From Nigerium sp. (GTDB lineage: Bacteria; Actinomycetota; Actinomycetes; Propionibacteriales; Propionibacteriaceae): DNA of 64,000 nt. The stretch covers positions 329,020-393,019 of the forward strand of contig JADJTH010000010.1 in assembly GCA_016711325.1 (NCBI GenBank), in the 5' to 3' direction. A program made the position numbers and the translations under genes. The notes under the pieces are model-generated. The model was not told where the DNA came from. It did not search any database and saw only the letters and a program-made list of their open reading frames with translations. This document shows, one piece after another, positions 38,013 to 47,190 of the stretch (positions are counted from its first letter, which is position 1; each line of letters opens with the position of its first letter).

Positions 38013-40954
38013 ATGTTTGCCTGGACCTCCCACGGAACCGAACTGGCGCGTTTCCGGCGCCAACCCATCACCCGCGCGGCCGTTGCCGTCATGCTGCTCA
38101 TCCCGCTGCTGTACGGCGCCATGTACGTCTGGGCGTTCTGGGATCCGACCACCCACATGAACGAACTCCCGGTCGCCCTCGTCAACCGGGACGTGCCCAA
38201 CGCCGACGGTGACGGCACCGTTCAGCACTACGGGCAGGACGTGGTCGACGAGTTGGTCGATGGCGACGAGATCGGCTGGCACCAGGTGGACGCCGCCACC
38301 GCGGCCGCCGGCGTGAACGCCGGCACGTACTACTTCAGCGTCACCATCCCCGCGGACTTCTCGGCTCGAATCAACTCCCTGGGCGGCGACGACCCGAGCG
38401 CGGCGTCCATCAACGTCACCTACGACGACACGAACTCCTTCCTCGCCTCGACCCTCGGCAAGTCGGCCATGTTGCAGGTGCAGACGGCGGTCCGCGAGAA
38501 GGTCAGCCAGACGGCCGTCGACACCCTGCTGGTCGGGGTGGGGACGCCCGCGACGGCTTCAACACGGCCTCCGACGGCGCGTTCACGTTGCGCGACGGCC
38601 TGACCGACGCGGGCAACGGCGCAGACCGGCTGAACGTCGGCGCCCAGCAACTGGCCGAGGGCGCGGCCAAGCTCGCCGGCGGGTCGAGCAGCCTGGCCGC
38701 CGGGGCCGCGGAGGCGGCGGCCGGCACCCAACCCCTCGCGGACGGCGTCGGCCAACTCGACAGCGGGGCCGCCCAGCTGGCGACCGGGCTCGACGCCCTG
38801 AACACCTCGATGCCGGCGCTGACCGGCGGGCTGACCCAGCTCCAGCAGGGCACGAAGACCGCCGGCGTCGGCGCCGACCAGCTTTCCGACGGCACGGCGA
38901 CCTACCTCGCCGGCGTCCAGAAGGCCGGCAGCGGCGCCCAGTCGCTCGCCGCGGGCGCCGCCAACCTCACCGCCCTGCAGCAGGGGCTGGCCCAGGCCGC
39001 CGACGCGAGCACCGGAGCCCCGGCGCTCGCGGCAGGGGTGAAGACCATGACGTCCTCCCTCGGCGCGCTCGCCACCGGCGCCGGGCAGTACGCCACCGGG
39101 GCCACGGCGTTCGCCGCGGGGGCCGGCGAGGTCGCCGGCGGCGCCGAGAGCTGGCGCTCGCAGGTGTACGCCGCCACCGGCGGCAACGGCAGCAGCGGCA
39201 CCGCCCAGACCAACCTGGTGACCGCGACGAAACAGCTCGCGGACGCCGCAGGGCAGCTCGCCGATGCGACCAGTTCCAGCTCCGACCTCGGCAAGGCCAC
39301 CACCGGCCTGGCCGGCGGGGCTTCCGACCTCGCGTCCGGGCTGGGCGACATCGACTCCGAGTACCTCGCAGTCGCCCAGCAGGCCCTCGCCGACGGCGAC
39401 TACGCGAAGGCCGCGACCTACCTCAGCCGCGCGCGCACCGGCGTCCAGAATGCCGAGGGCACCGCCACCGGGCTGGCCGGGTACGCCGCCGGCGTCAAAG
39501 ACGGCCTGCTCGGCGACGACGGCGTCCACCACGGCGCGGCGACGCTCGCCGCCGGGGCCGGCTCCCTGAAGTCGGCCTGGAGCTCGATCAACGCCGCGGT
39601 CGGCCCGGACAGCCGGATCGGCCAGGGCGTCTCCGCCCTGGACGCCGGGCAGCGGACCCTCACCGACAGCGCCCAACAGCTCACGGCCGGCGCCGCGCAA
39701 CTCGCCGATCCGGCCACCGCGGCGCAGGCCCAGCAGCTCACCACGGGCGCCGACAAGCTCGCCGACGCCCTCACCACGATGAGCGCCGGGGCGTCCAACA
39801 CCGCGACCGGCATCCCGGCCCTGCAGGCCGGCGCCGCCCAACTGGCGGCCGGCTTCACCAGCACCGCCCCCGACTCCCCCGGCCTGGTGCTGGGCGCCCA
39901 GCAACTGCACACCGGCGCGAGCAGTCTCGCCGCCGGCCTCGATTCGCTCACCGCCGGCGCCGGCACCGCCGCGGACGGCGCCACTCAGGTGGCCGACGGC
40001 GTCGCCGCGCTGGACGCCGGGGCAGCCGGCCTGCACTCCGGCACACAGACGCTGAACGCCAAGGTGCCCGCCCTAGTCACCGGGGTGAAGCAGATCGACA
40101 GCGGAGCCCGACAGCTCGCCACGGGAACCCGGCAGGTGGCGGACGGTACGGCTGATCTCGCAGCCAACACCCCCGCCCTGGCGTCCGGCCTCACGGAGGC
40201 CCGGGACGGCGCCGCCACGCTCGGCGACAAGCTCGCCGACGGTGCCCAGCAGATCCCGCAGGACGACGGAACCGAACGAACCGCCCGCGCCGACGCGGTC
40301 TCCAGCCCGGTGACGGTCGACTCCGCCCACACGTGGGCGGCCGACTCCTGGGGCGAGGGCTTCGCGCCGTTCTTCATCTCGCTGGCCCTGTGGGTGGGCG
40401 CCCTGATCACGTGGCTGCTGCTGCGCCGCTGCAGACCCCGCGCGCTGATGACCTCGGTCAACGGCTTCCGGATGGCCTGGGGGTCGCTCAACTCCGCGCT
40501 GCTGCTCTCGGTCGGCCAGGTGTTGATCATGCTCAGCGTGATGCACTTCGCGATCGGGCTCAATCCGAAGAACGTGGCCGCGACCGTGCTGTTCACCCTC
40601 GTGACCGCGGCGGCGTTCTTCGCCCTGCAGCAGTTCTTCCAGGTGACCCTCGGCTCCGCCGTGGGCAAGGTGGTGATCATTGTGCTGCTGATGGTGCAAC
40701 TGGCCTCGGCAGGCGGCACCTACCCCATTCAGACCACGCCGTCCTTCCTGCAGGCGATCAACCCGTACATGCCGATGACCTACGTGGTGAACGGCCTACG
40801 GGAGGCGATCACCGGAGGCATCGAGGCCCGGTTCTGGATCGCCCTCGCCGTCTTGATCGGTATCTTCGTCGTGTCGCTCGCGGGCACGTCGATCGCCGCG
40901 TCGCGCAAACGGATGTGGTCGATTTCCCGGCTGCACCCGGCACTGAGCATCTAG
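38013..40954 (+). pseudogene. YhgE/Pip-type membrane protein, one frameshift
   Basis: About 980 residues if repaired. There is one N-terminal helix (AAVAVMLLIPLLYGAMYVW), an extracytoplasmic part, then ~550 residues of repeating L-x-x-G-A patterns (QQLAEGAAKLAGGSSSLAAG and many more) that form long helices. Five C-terminal membrane helices run from FISLALWVGALITWLLL to FVVSLAGTSIAA. The frame switches near 38,545 between VDTLLVGVG and DGFNTASDGAF. YhgE/Pip proteins relate to ABC-2 permeases and ESX-like secretion factors; the substrate is unknown. Confidence 0.78.
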
Positions 40955-40966
40955 AGCGGAGAAGCC

Positions 40967-41576
40967 ATGGCCGGTCACCCGGACCCCCCGGCGGCGACCG
41001 CCGGCCAGGTGGCCCGCCGGACGCGCACCGGGGCCTGATCGTCGCCGCGGCCACCGCGCTGTTCGCCGCGAGGGGGTGACCTCCACGTCGATCGACGACA
41101 TCGCCGACCGGGCCGGCATCGCCAAGGGCAGCGTCTACTACAACTTCGGCTCCAAGGCCGGGCTCGTGGAAGCCGTGCTCAGCGAGCACACACACCTCCT
41201 CGACGAGATGCTCGAGGAGTCGACCCGAGGCCTCACCGGGGACGCCCGCCGGGCGGCGGTGGTCACCGTCCTGCTCCGCGCCGTCCAGGACCACTCGGAC
41301 GCCGCCCGGGTCATGGTGGCCGAGATGTTCCGCACCGAGCGGTCGTGGCGGGAGAGCACCCAGCAGTGGCGCGCGATCATCCACCTCCGCCTGGTCGACG
41401 ACTTCCTGGCCGAGCGTCCCGACGGCTCCCAGGCGCTGGCCTCGGCGCAGGCCGCGGCGATCACCGGCGCCGCCCTGACCGCCGGCCTCGACTGGCTGGC
41501 CTTCAATCCCGATGAGCCCTTCGAACGCGTGCGAGACGCCGTGCTGGCGTCGCTCGGGCTGCCGGTTCGCGGGTAG
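40967..41576 (+). pseudogene. TetR-family regulator of the YhgE/Pip set, frameshifted N-terminus
   Basis: An ATG at 40967 opens a short frame (MAGHPDPPAATAGQVARR). Indels near 41,030 and 41,075 are needed to join it to LIVAAATALFAARG and then TSTSIDDIADRAGIAKGSVYYNFGSKAGLVEAV, the canonical TetR HTH. The C-terminal ligand domain is complete to 41576. The G-runs at the breaks suggest read errors. It probably represses the ABC/YhgE genes. Confidence 0.7.
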
Positions 41577-41592
41577 GCCCGGACCCCTTCGT

Positions 41593-41886
41593 TCAGCCCG
41601 CTTCGAGGGCGTGCGCGGCGACAACCTCGGCGCAGGCCCGGGCGCTGTCCTTCGGCGTGCGGCGCTGGCTGTCGTAGTCGACGTGGACCAGCCCGAACCG
41701 CTTGCCGTACCCGTGGGCCCACTCGAAGTTGTCTAGCAGCGACCACGCGCAATAGCCGCGCACGTCGGCGCCAGCGTCCACGGCGTCCAGGACGGCGGCG
41801 AGGTGGGCCTTCAGGTACGCGATGCGGGCCGGGTCGTGAACGGCGCCGTCGGGTGCGACGACGTCCGACCAGGCCGAGATCCTGAC
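41593..41886 (-). pseudogene. Glycoside hydrolase family 1 (beta-glucosidase), C-terminal remnant
   Basis: About 97 codons: DPARIAYLKAHLAAVLDAV, then GYCAWSLLDNFEWAHGYGKRFG and HVDYDSQRRTPKDSA, a diagnostic GH1 ending. The catalytic glutamates lie upstream in the family and are missing. Homology stops near 41,880. Confidence 0.8.
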
Positions 41887-41933
41887 CAGTCTGCCACCCG
41901 AGCACGACCGCCCTCACTGCCGCTCCCCGGAAG

Positions 41934-42230
41934 TCAGACGGCCTTGAGGGGTTCGATCCGGTCGAGGGCGCTACCGAGATTGTCCTTCTCGATCTCGAGA
42001 TCGAAGCGGGTCTGGAGGTTGAGCCAGAAGCGGTCGGTGGTGCCGAAGTAGCGAGCCAACCGGAGGGCGGTGTCGGCGGTGATGCGCCGCTTGCCGTGGA
42101 CGATCTCGTTGATACGACGTGGGGGCACGCCGATCGCGACGGCGAGCCGGTTCTGGCTGACCTGCAGCGGCTCCAGGAACTCCTCCATCAGGACCTCGCC
42201 CGGATGGATCGGGGTAATGGTGGTTGTCAT
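41934..42230 (-). CDS. higA: HigA-type antitoxin
   Basis: 98 residues from an ATG preceded by GAGGAGG. An XRE helix-turn-helix covers residues ~20-65 (VSQNRLAVAIGVPPRRINEIVHGKRRITADTAL), with the HPGEVLMEEFLEPL signature of the HigA/VapI group before it. It binds and neutralises HigB and represses the operon. The start lies inside the extended reading of higB on the same strand. Confidence 0.88.
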   Translation of the reverse strand: MTTTITPIHPGEVLMEEFLEPLQVSQNRLAVAIGVPPRRINEIVHGKRRITADTALRLARYFGTTDRFWLNLQTRFDLEIEKDNLGSALDRIEPLKAV

Positions 42231-42525
42231 GGGTGGCACCTCCTCGGTGGTAGTCGACGATCTCGACGTCGGCCGGTCCGGCGTCGGTCCAGGTGAAGCA
42301 GATCCGCCATTGCTGGTTGATGCGGATGCTGTGCTGCCCGGCTCGGTCTCCGCGAAGTGCCTCAAGGCGGTTGCCGGGAGGCACTCGGAGGTCGTCGAGG
42401 ATCTCGGCGGCGTCCAGCATCACCAGCTTCCGAAGGGCGACACGTTCGATCCTTGGGTCGATGGTCTTGACTCGTTGTCGTGACCAGAGCCGTTCGGTTG
42501 CCGGGTCCCGGAAGGATCTGATCAC
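41971..42525 (-). CDS. higB: HigB-type toxin (RelE/ParE fold) without its usual stop
   Basis: Residues 1-93 are HigB: MIRSFRDPATERLW, then RKLVMLDAAEILDDLRVPPGNRLEAL, SIRINQQWRICFTW and VEIVDYH at the normal C-terminus. After DYH comes CGA (42244-42246) instead of a stop, so the frame continues ~90 codons through higA in another frame. One substitution to TGA would restore the usual length. HigB toxins are ribosome-dependent mRNA interferases. I favour the short form as the real product but report the frame as it stands. Confidence 0.7.
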   Translation of the reverse strand: MIRSFRDPATERLWSRQRVKTIDPRIERVALRKLVMLDAAEILDDLRVPPGNRLEALRGDRAGQHSIRINQQWRICFTWTDAGPADVEIVDYHRGGATHDNHHYPDPSGRGPDGGVPGAAAGQPEPARRRDRRAPTSYQRDRPRQAAHHRRHRPPVGSLLRHHRPLLAQPPDPLRSRDREGQSR

Positions 42526-42531
42526 TCATCC

Positions 42532-42551
42532 ACTATAACGCATGACGTCAT
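42532..42551 (-). promoter_or_regulatory. higBA promoter and operator candidate
   Basis: Read on the minus strand, TATAGT (42532-42537) sits six bases before the higB GTG, which implies a leaderless or nearly leaderless message. ATGACGTCAT (42542-42551), a perfect 10-bp palindrome, lies between the -10 and where a -35 would be, as expected for HigA autorepression. Confidence 0.5.
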
Positions 42552-42701
42552 ACTCGCTCATGCCGCGCCGCGGACCATACCCTTCGGCTGCTCGGCTGCG
42601 ACCTCATCTATGGTGCGGGCCGCGATGCCGCCTGTCGGGGTGCCAGCGACTTTGCGTCTGGGCTGGCCGGTCGGCCGCCTCGATCCGGGTCGACTTGGGT
42701 G

Positions 42702-42752
42702 AGCTGCAACACCGAGCTGCAACACTGATGTTGCAGCTCGGGTGTTACAGCT
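42702..42752. terminator. Long nested hairpin over the stop of the AlbA_2 gene
   Basis: AGCTGCAACACCGAGCTGCA... pairs with its near-complement across a CTGA loop, giving a stem of about 23 bp with one bulge and one mismatch. The inner 11 bp (GAGCTGCAACA / TGTTGCAGCTC) are perfect. The TAA stop at 42745-42747 lies inside the stem. There is no T run. It is most likely a terminator, but it could be a recognition site. Confidence 0.5.
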
Positions 42753-44162
42753 GGCCTAGGGACCAGGTTGCTCGAGGGTCGCGCTTGGACGTTCCCCGCC
42801 AGGTGACGATGCCTTCCTGCTCGAGCGCGGCCAGGGCACGAGTGGCCGTCATGCGGGTCACGCCGGCCAACTCCGCCAGCTGACCGGTCCCCAGGGGCTG
42901 GCCCGCGAGTCGCAGGGCGTCGAGGATCGCGAGGGCGCTCCCGGTAAGGCGGGACACCACCTCGGCCGGCAGCGCGTCGGAGGCGAGCAAGGTCAGCGTC
43001 ACGGTGGAAGAAGACTGGGTGTAGATCGGGTCCACCAACCCACGCCGGCGCATCTCAGTGAAGATGCGCAGGATCCCCTCACCGAGTTCGCGGGTGATGC
43101 CCAAGTCCGCGCAGACCCTCGCGATCCGGGGGTTCCGTGCGGAACGCTTGATCTCCAGGGGCTTGTCGGGGTTCACCAGGCCCGGGAACCGTCCCGGCGA
43201 CGTGATCTCGACCCGGTTCGGAAAGATCTCGAACCGGATGTGGTCTCCCATCATGCTGTAGGAACGGTGCACGACCGCGTTGACCAGCCCTTCGAGCCAG
43301 GCGTCCCTGGGAATCCGGGTTCGCGCCTCGAACAGACCGGCGGGACCGAGTTGGCGCCACTTGGGCATCATCTGGTCGATCGTGTCGGACGCCACCATGA
43401 TCTGGCGGGGCAGGGAGCCCTCCACCCGGACGTCCTCCCCGTCCTCCAGACTCATCGACCTTCCCACCCCCCGTTCGTCTGCCCCGTACCTGAGGACGCG
43501 CACCAGGGCATTCGGGAACTCGCGCTGCGGACGGCCGTCGAAGAGCAGTTCAGCGGCCACGGTGAGACGTCCCCGGCGATCAACCAGGTCGCGTGCGGCG
43601 AGCATGCCCCCGATGGACGAAGCGCCAATGGCCCCGGCGTAGCTGACGAGCTGGTCTTGGTCGAGGTCATCCACGCCGAGATCAACGGGCGTGGCCTCAT
43701 AGTGTGCTGCCCCCCGTCATAGACGAGTTCACGCTGCTGGGCGGCGGTGAGCTGCCGCGACTCGTCGCCCACCCGCAGGTAGCAACTCCCCTTCTGCGTG
43801 GTGTGCACCTGATCCCCCGGCTCGATTCGAAACACCACCAGGGTGACGGGATCGCCACCCGCGGAAGCCGCCAACACCTCATGTACGCGCACCCGCACCG
43901 GCGGATGGGTGAAGTCCAGCGCCACCTGCCTGAGCTCATTGCGCCTTCGGGGTGGGACATCCTCCACGAGCCCGTCGTGCAACCCCACGACAAGGACGCC
44001 GCCGTCGGCGTTGGCCATGGCCACCAACGGAATGGCCACGTCCCGCGGCGCCGTCCGGGCTGACTTCCTCTCGAACCACTGGTCTTCAGGCAGGCTCGCC
44101 AGCGCGGGCCCGACCTGGTCCTGTGGCAGGCCCAGTGCGCGGTCCACGTCAGCTGAAGACAT
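42745..44162 (-). pseudogene. AlbA_2 (Schlafen-like) domain regulator, one homopolymer frameshift
   Basis: About 472 residues. An N-terminal AlbA_2 domain (WFERKSARTAPRDVAIPLVAMAN, then GGVLVVGLHDG) is followed by the RecG-like ATP-binding region (RIPRDAWLEGLVNAVVHRSYS, FEIFPNRVEITSPGRFPG, GITRELGEGILRIFTEMRRRGL). A C-terminal winged helix (TGQLAELAGVTRMTATRALAALEQEGIV) ends it. The frame breaks at a C6 run near 43,714. Such proteins act as transcription or stress regulators; the target is unknown. Confidence 0.8.
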
Positions 44163-44182
44163 ACCTGAACTGTAACATTTGG

Positions 44183-44200
44183 TCAGTACTATTCAGTACT
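44183..44200. promoter_or_regulatory. Direct repeat upstream of the AlbA_2 gene
   Basis: TCAGTACT occurs twice, two bases apart (44183-44190 and 44193-44200), about 20 bases before the start codon at 44162. Its AGTACT core is palindromic. Position and symmetry suit an autoregulatory site, perhaps for the gene's own winged helix. Confidence 0.4.
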
Positions 44201-44290
44201 TCGAATCGCGCCCTCCGTGGGTGACGCGGGCCTTACTCACTTCACTGGGGCCCAGGACTCCCCGGCACCGGTCGAGCCGCACTCGATCGA

Positions 44291-45652
44291 TCAAGGCTGG
44301 CGGGTGCTGGCTTCGATCATGGCCGAGACGTTGCCCGCGACGGTGGTGAGGTAGTCCATTTCGGCGCGCTGGTAGCGCAAGGCCATCTTGGGGGAGGTGT
44401 GGCCGGCGATGGCCTGGACCGCGCGGAGGTTGCCCCCGGACAGCCGGTAGGCCCAGGTCAGACCGGTCACACGGGTCCCGTGGAACACGTAGCCGCCCCG
44501 GCCGGTCAGCAACTCCCGGATCCGCTGGGACGCGTCGCCCTCCGGCTCACCGGTCTGGGCGAGGTGGACGGCGGCGTCCTCTTCCATCTGATCAGCGACG
44601 TCCTTGCAGGCCTTCTTGAACGCCCTGAGCCAGTCGGAGGACTTCACCGGTCCCCCATCCCTGGTCCGCCAGAACAGCAACGCGGTGCGGCCGAGCTGCG
44701 TGTGCTCACGCAGCTGGGTCTTGACATCCTCGACGAGAGCGGCCGGGATCGGGAGGGTGCGGGACGCTATGCCCTTGCGGGCCGTCTTCAGCGGTCCGAT
44801 CTCGACCTTGCCCTCCGCCTCTTTCACAGACTGATGGACCTTGATGGTCGGGATGTCGCCGTTGAGGCTGAAGTCCCGGCGCTGCAGGGCCCGGACCTCG
44901 CCCGAGCGAAGGCCAAGCACGCCCCCGAGCAGGACGCCAAGGCGCCACGGTTCGGGCATCTGTTCCGCGACGGCGTACAGCACTTCGATCGGCAGAGGAT
45001 CCAGATCGCGTTCCCGAGAGGCCTGAGCCTGGGTGGCGGCCTTGACCTGGACCGGGTTCACCTCGATGAGTTCAGCCTCGACGGCGGCGTTCATGATCGC
45101 CCTCAGCAGGTCGTACGCCTGCCGGCACGACGACTCCCGCGTGCCGACCGGGAGACCCTGCCACCACAGGCGCACATCGGCACGGGTCAGCTCGGTGACG
45201 CGGACGTCACCCAGGCCACGCTTCGCAACGGGTCTACCCTTCACCATCCCTCGCCGCGTGATCGTCGCCGGCTCGGCAAGGATGTAGAACTTCAGGAGTT
45301 GGCGATAGCGGTCCCGTGAAGTGGCAGCGAGTTCACCGCGCTCCAGGTACTGCGAGCCGTAGGCGGCGATGGTGGGCACAGCCGCAGCTGCCTGCCTGAC
45401 GGCCTCCTTGCGCTGGCGTTCTTCCGCCGCCGCACGGAACCGGTCAACCGGAGGGGTCCAGTCGCCGCGGTCGATCAGCCGACGTTCCCTGTCGAGCCAC
45501 CCCCACGCGTCCCCTTTGGTGTCGAACGTTTGCAGCGCGACGTAGCGAGTGCCCTCCTGGACGCCGTGGATGCCGCCGTGGAGGTAGGAGGCCTGATACC
45601 GCCCGGAGGACAGCTGGCGGACCTTCCCCCATGGTCGCCTGCCCTCAGCCAC
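44291..45652 (-). CDS. Tyrosine-recombinase integrase
   Basis: 453 residues from the GTG at 45652. An arm-binding N-terminal region is followed by a SAM-like core-binding domain (~residues 95-200) and a catalytic domain with R in GLRSGEVRAL, a K in the PLKTARKG hairpin, H/R in FHGTRVTGLTW, H in IAGHTSPKMALRY and the nucleophile Y at its end. It lies 189 bases from a tRNA 3'-end scar, the usual place for an integrase of this type. It is probably the integrase of an element extending to the left. Confidence 0.85.
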   Translation of the reverse strand: MAEGRRPWGKVRQLSSGRYQASYLHGGIHGVQEGTRYVALQTFDTKGDAWGWLDRERRLIDRGDWTPPVDRFRAAAEERQRKEAVRQAAAAVPTIAAYGSQYLERGELAATSRDRYRQLLKFYILAEPATITRRGMVKGRPVAKRGLGDVRVTELTRADVRLWWQGLPVGTRESSCRQAYDLLRAIMNAAVEAELIEVNPVQVKAATQAQASRERDLDPLPIEVLYAVAEQMPEPWRLGVLLGGVLGLRSGEVRALQRRDFSLNGDIPTIKVHQSVKEAEGKVEIGPLKTARKGIASRTLPIPAALVEDVKTQLREHTQLGRTALLFWRTRDGGPVKSSDWLRAFKKACKDVADQMEEDAAVHLAQTGEPEGDASQRIRELLTGRGGYVFHGTRVTGLTWAYRLSGGNLRAVQAIAGHTSPKMALRYQRAEMDYLTTVAGNVSAMIEASTRQP

Positions 45653-45676
45653 TTCTCGCCCCCCGGAGGTCGTCCG

Positions 45677-45692
45677 TTCGCATCTCGTATCC
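45677..45692 (+). other. Near-copy of the tRNA attachment core upstream of the integrase
   Basis: TTCGCATCTCGTATCC matches TTCGAATCTCGTATCC (45846-45861) at 15 of 16 bases, in the same orientation, 169 bp away. It could be a second recombination site or an older att scar. Confidence 0.4.
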
Positions 45693-45840
45693 GATTGAAG
45701 CACGTTTCGTGCCCCGAGTGTGCCCCGAGTTTCGCTTGCCATGCCTACGCGTGTCCACGCAGACCACCAGGCGGTCCGGGTGAAGTACCTACTCAGGGTA
45801 CATTTGAGGGCTTTGACAAGGCTCGGGAAGACGGCTTCTT

Positions 45841-45868
45841 GCGACTTCGAATCTCGTATCCTCCGCCA
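45841..45868 (+). other. tRNA 3'-end remnant (att site)
   Basis: GCGACTTCGAATCTCGTATC followed by CTCCGCCA is the T-arm, acceptor strand and CCA of a tRNA, most like tRNA-Ser. The stem base before the T-loop is C rather than G, and no tRNA 5' part precedes it. A terminator follows as for a real tRNA. This is the typical scar of integration into a tRNA gene, placing the mobile element on the integrase (left) side. Confidence 0.7.
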
Positions 45869-45872
45869 CCAT

Positions 45873-45924
45873 GAAAGCGGCTCTGACAAGCTGAAACAGC
45901 GAGTCGGAGCCGCTTCGATTTTTC
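45873..45924 (+). terminator. Terminator after the tRNA remnant
   Basis: AGCGGCTC (45875-45882) pairs with GAGCCGCT (45907-45914), followed by TCGATTTTT. It is a conventional intrinsic terminator for a tRNA transcript and marks the host side of the att scar. Confidence 0.7.
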
Positions 45925-46085
45925 CGAGGTTCCTTTATAGTTCCTTTAGCGCAGCAGGTTGTGGCGACCAGACCGTCGTGAGTAGGGCATCAAACCAGGC
46001 CTGGACAAGAACGAACCCGGCAAACACCAAACGGGCTTGCCGAGTTCTGTGCCTCTGGGAGTTCCCGCGGTGCGGGCGCCTCCAC

Positions 46086-46298
46086 TCAGGCAGTGCGCCG
46101 GTACTTGCGAGCGGCGGGGAGTGGCCGGAACATCCGCCTGAGGTCGTCGACCCGCACTCGGATCAGCCGGCGTCCGGCGTGAACAGCGGGGAGTTCGCCG
46201 GTGGCGATGCGGTGCCTGAGGAGATCGACGCTCACGGCGTAGAGGATGGCCGCATCCTGGAGCGAGATGTACTCGGCCTTCACGGTGCTGGAGGTCAT
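46086..46298 (-). CDS. Excisionase-like MerR/HTH_17 protein, 70 aa
   Basis: The start at 46298 follows GGAGAAG. It encodes a small winged-helix protein: YISLQDAAILYAVSVDLLRHRI, then GELPAVHAGRRLIRVRVDDL, the pattern of excisionase-family DNA-binding domains. A basic tail ends it (RPLPAARKYRRTA). It lies on the far side of the att scar from the integrase, so it may belong to another element. Confidence 0.72.
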   Translation of the reverse strand: MTSSTVKAEYISLQDAAILYAVSVDLLRHRIATGELPAVHAGRRLIRVRVDDLRRMFRPLPAARKYRRTA

Positions 46299-46690
46299 GG
46301 CTTCTCCGTTCGCTCGATGGCGGCTGTGGCGGTCGTGGCCGGTGTGGCCCTCACCCATAACAGGCAGGCGGGCAGGCCTTCGGTGGCCACCGACCAGCTC
46401 CGAGAACGTCGTCCGACAGTGCGCGCAAACCATCGGTTGGAGAAATCTCGAACACGATTTGGGGTTGACGTGGCCCGGGATCTGCTTACTCTGGAGTGAC
46501 TCCCGACCCCCCTCGGGTAGGCAGGACTCCCTGCGATGGTCGTCTCGCACGGGGAATCGCTATCTGTGATGGTGGCCGGGGTTACAACTGCACCCCCAAC
46601 TGGACATCCCCTCAGCGGAGAAATTCTGACGTCACGTTCGAAAGTCTTGGCCACCGAAGCCTCGGTCATCTGCCTGTAAGGGGTAGAGCG
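46299..46690. other. Stretch without a recognisable gene
   Basis: No frame here has both a plausible start and sustained coding bias. An AAGGAGG motif at its right end (46691-46697) belongs to the lipoprotein gene. Confidence 0.5.
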
Positions 46691-47190
46691 GAAGGAGGCT
46701 CGCGTGGGCTGGAACGGACGTCATCTTGGCGCGGCGGTCGGTGCTGTGGTCCTGGCCGTCCTCTCTGGGTGCACTCCGGCCGCGGCTCCCACACAGTCAC
46801 CGTCGGCGACAGCGCCTTCGCCGAGCAGGCCAGCCCCGACCTCCACTCCAACGCCGACCGTCACACTGACACCAAGCCCGACTGCCACATGGGGCGCGGA
46901 GCAGGCGGCAGCGATTGATGCTGTCGGCAGGTTTGCTGCCGCTGACGACCAGATCGGTGCGGACCCGTCCGCTTTCACGGAGAAGCAGATGACTGAGCTG
47001 CTGCGTGAGTGCATATTGCGCTGGGTGAGAGCCACTGTTCCGTTGGTGGGTGAGCCAGTGTTCCGGTGACCAGTGGGCCACCGTGACGGTCCGGGGTGAG
47101 CCGTGGCGCCGGTGCTGGTCTGCGCGTGTGGAACGTTCGTCGGCGTTCGTGCCGCTGGGGCACGGGCGTTGACGAGAGGAGTCGTCCGTC

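Noticed and set aside
45841..45868. A complete tRNA gene
   Set aside because: Only the T-arm and acceptor 3' strand are present, and the T-stem closing base is mismatched; no D-arm or anticodon lies upstream.
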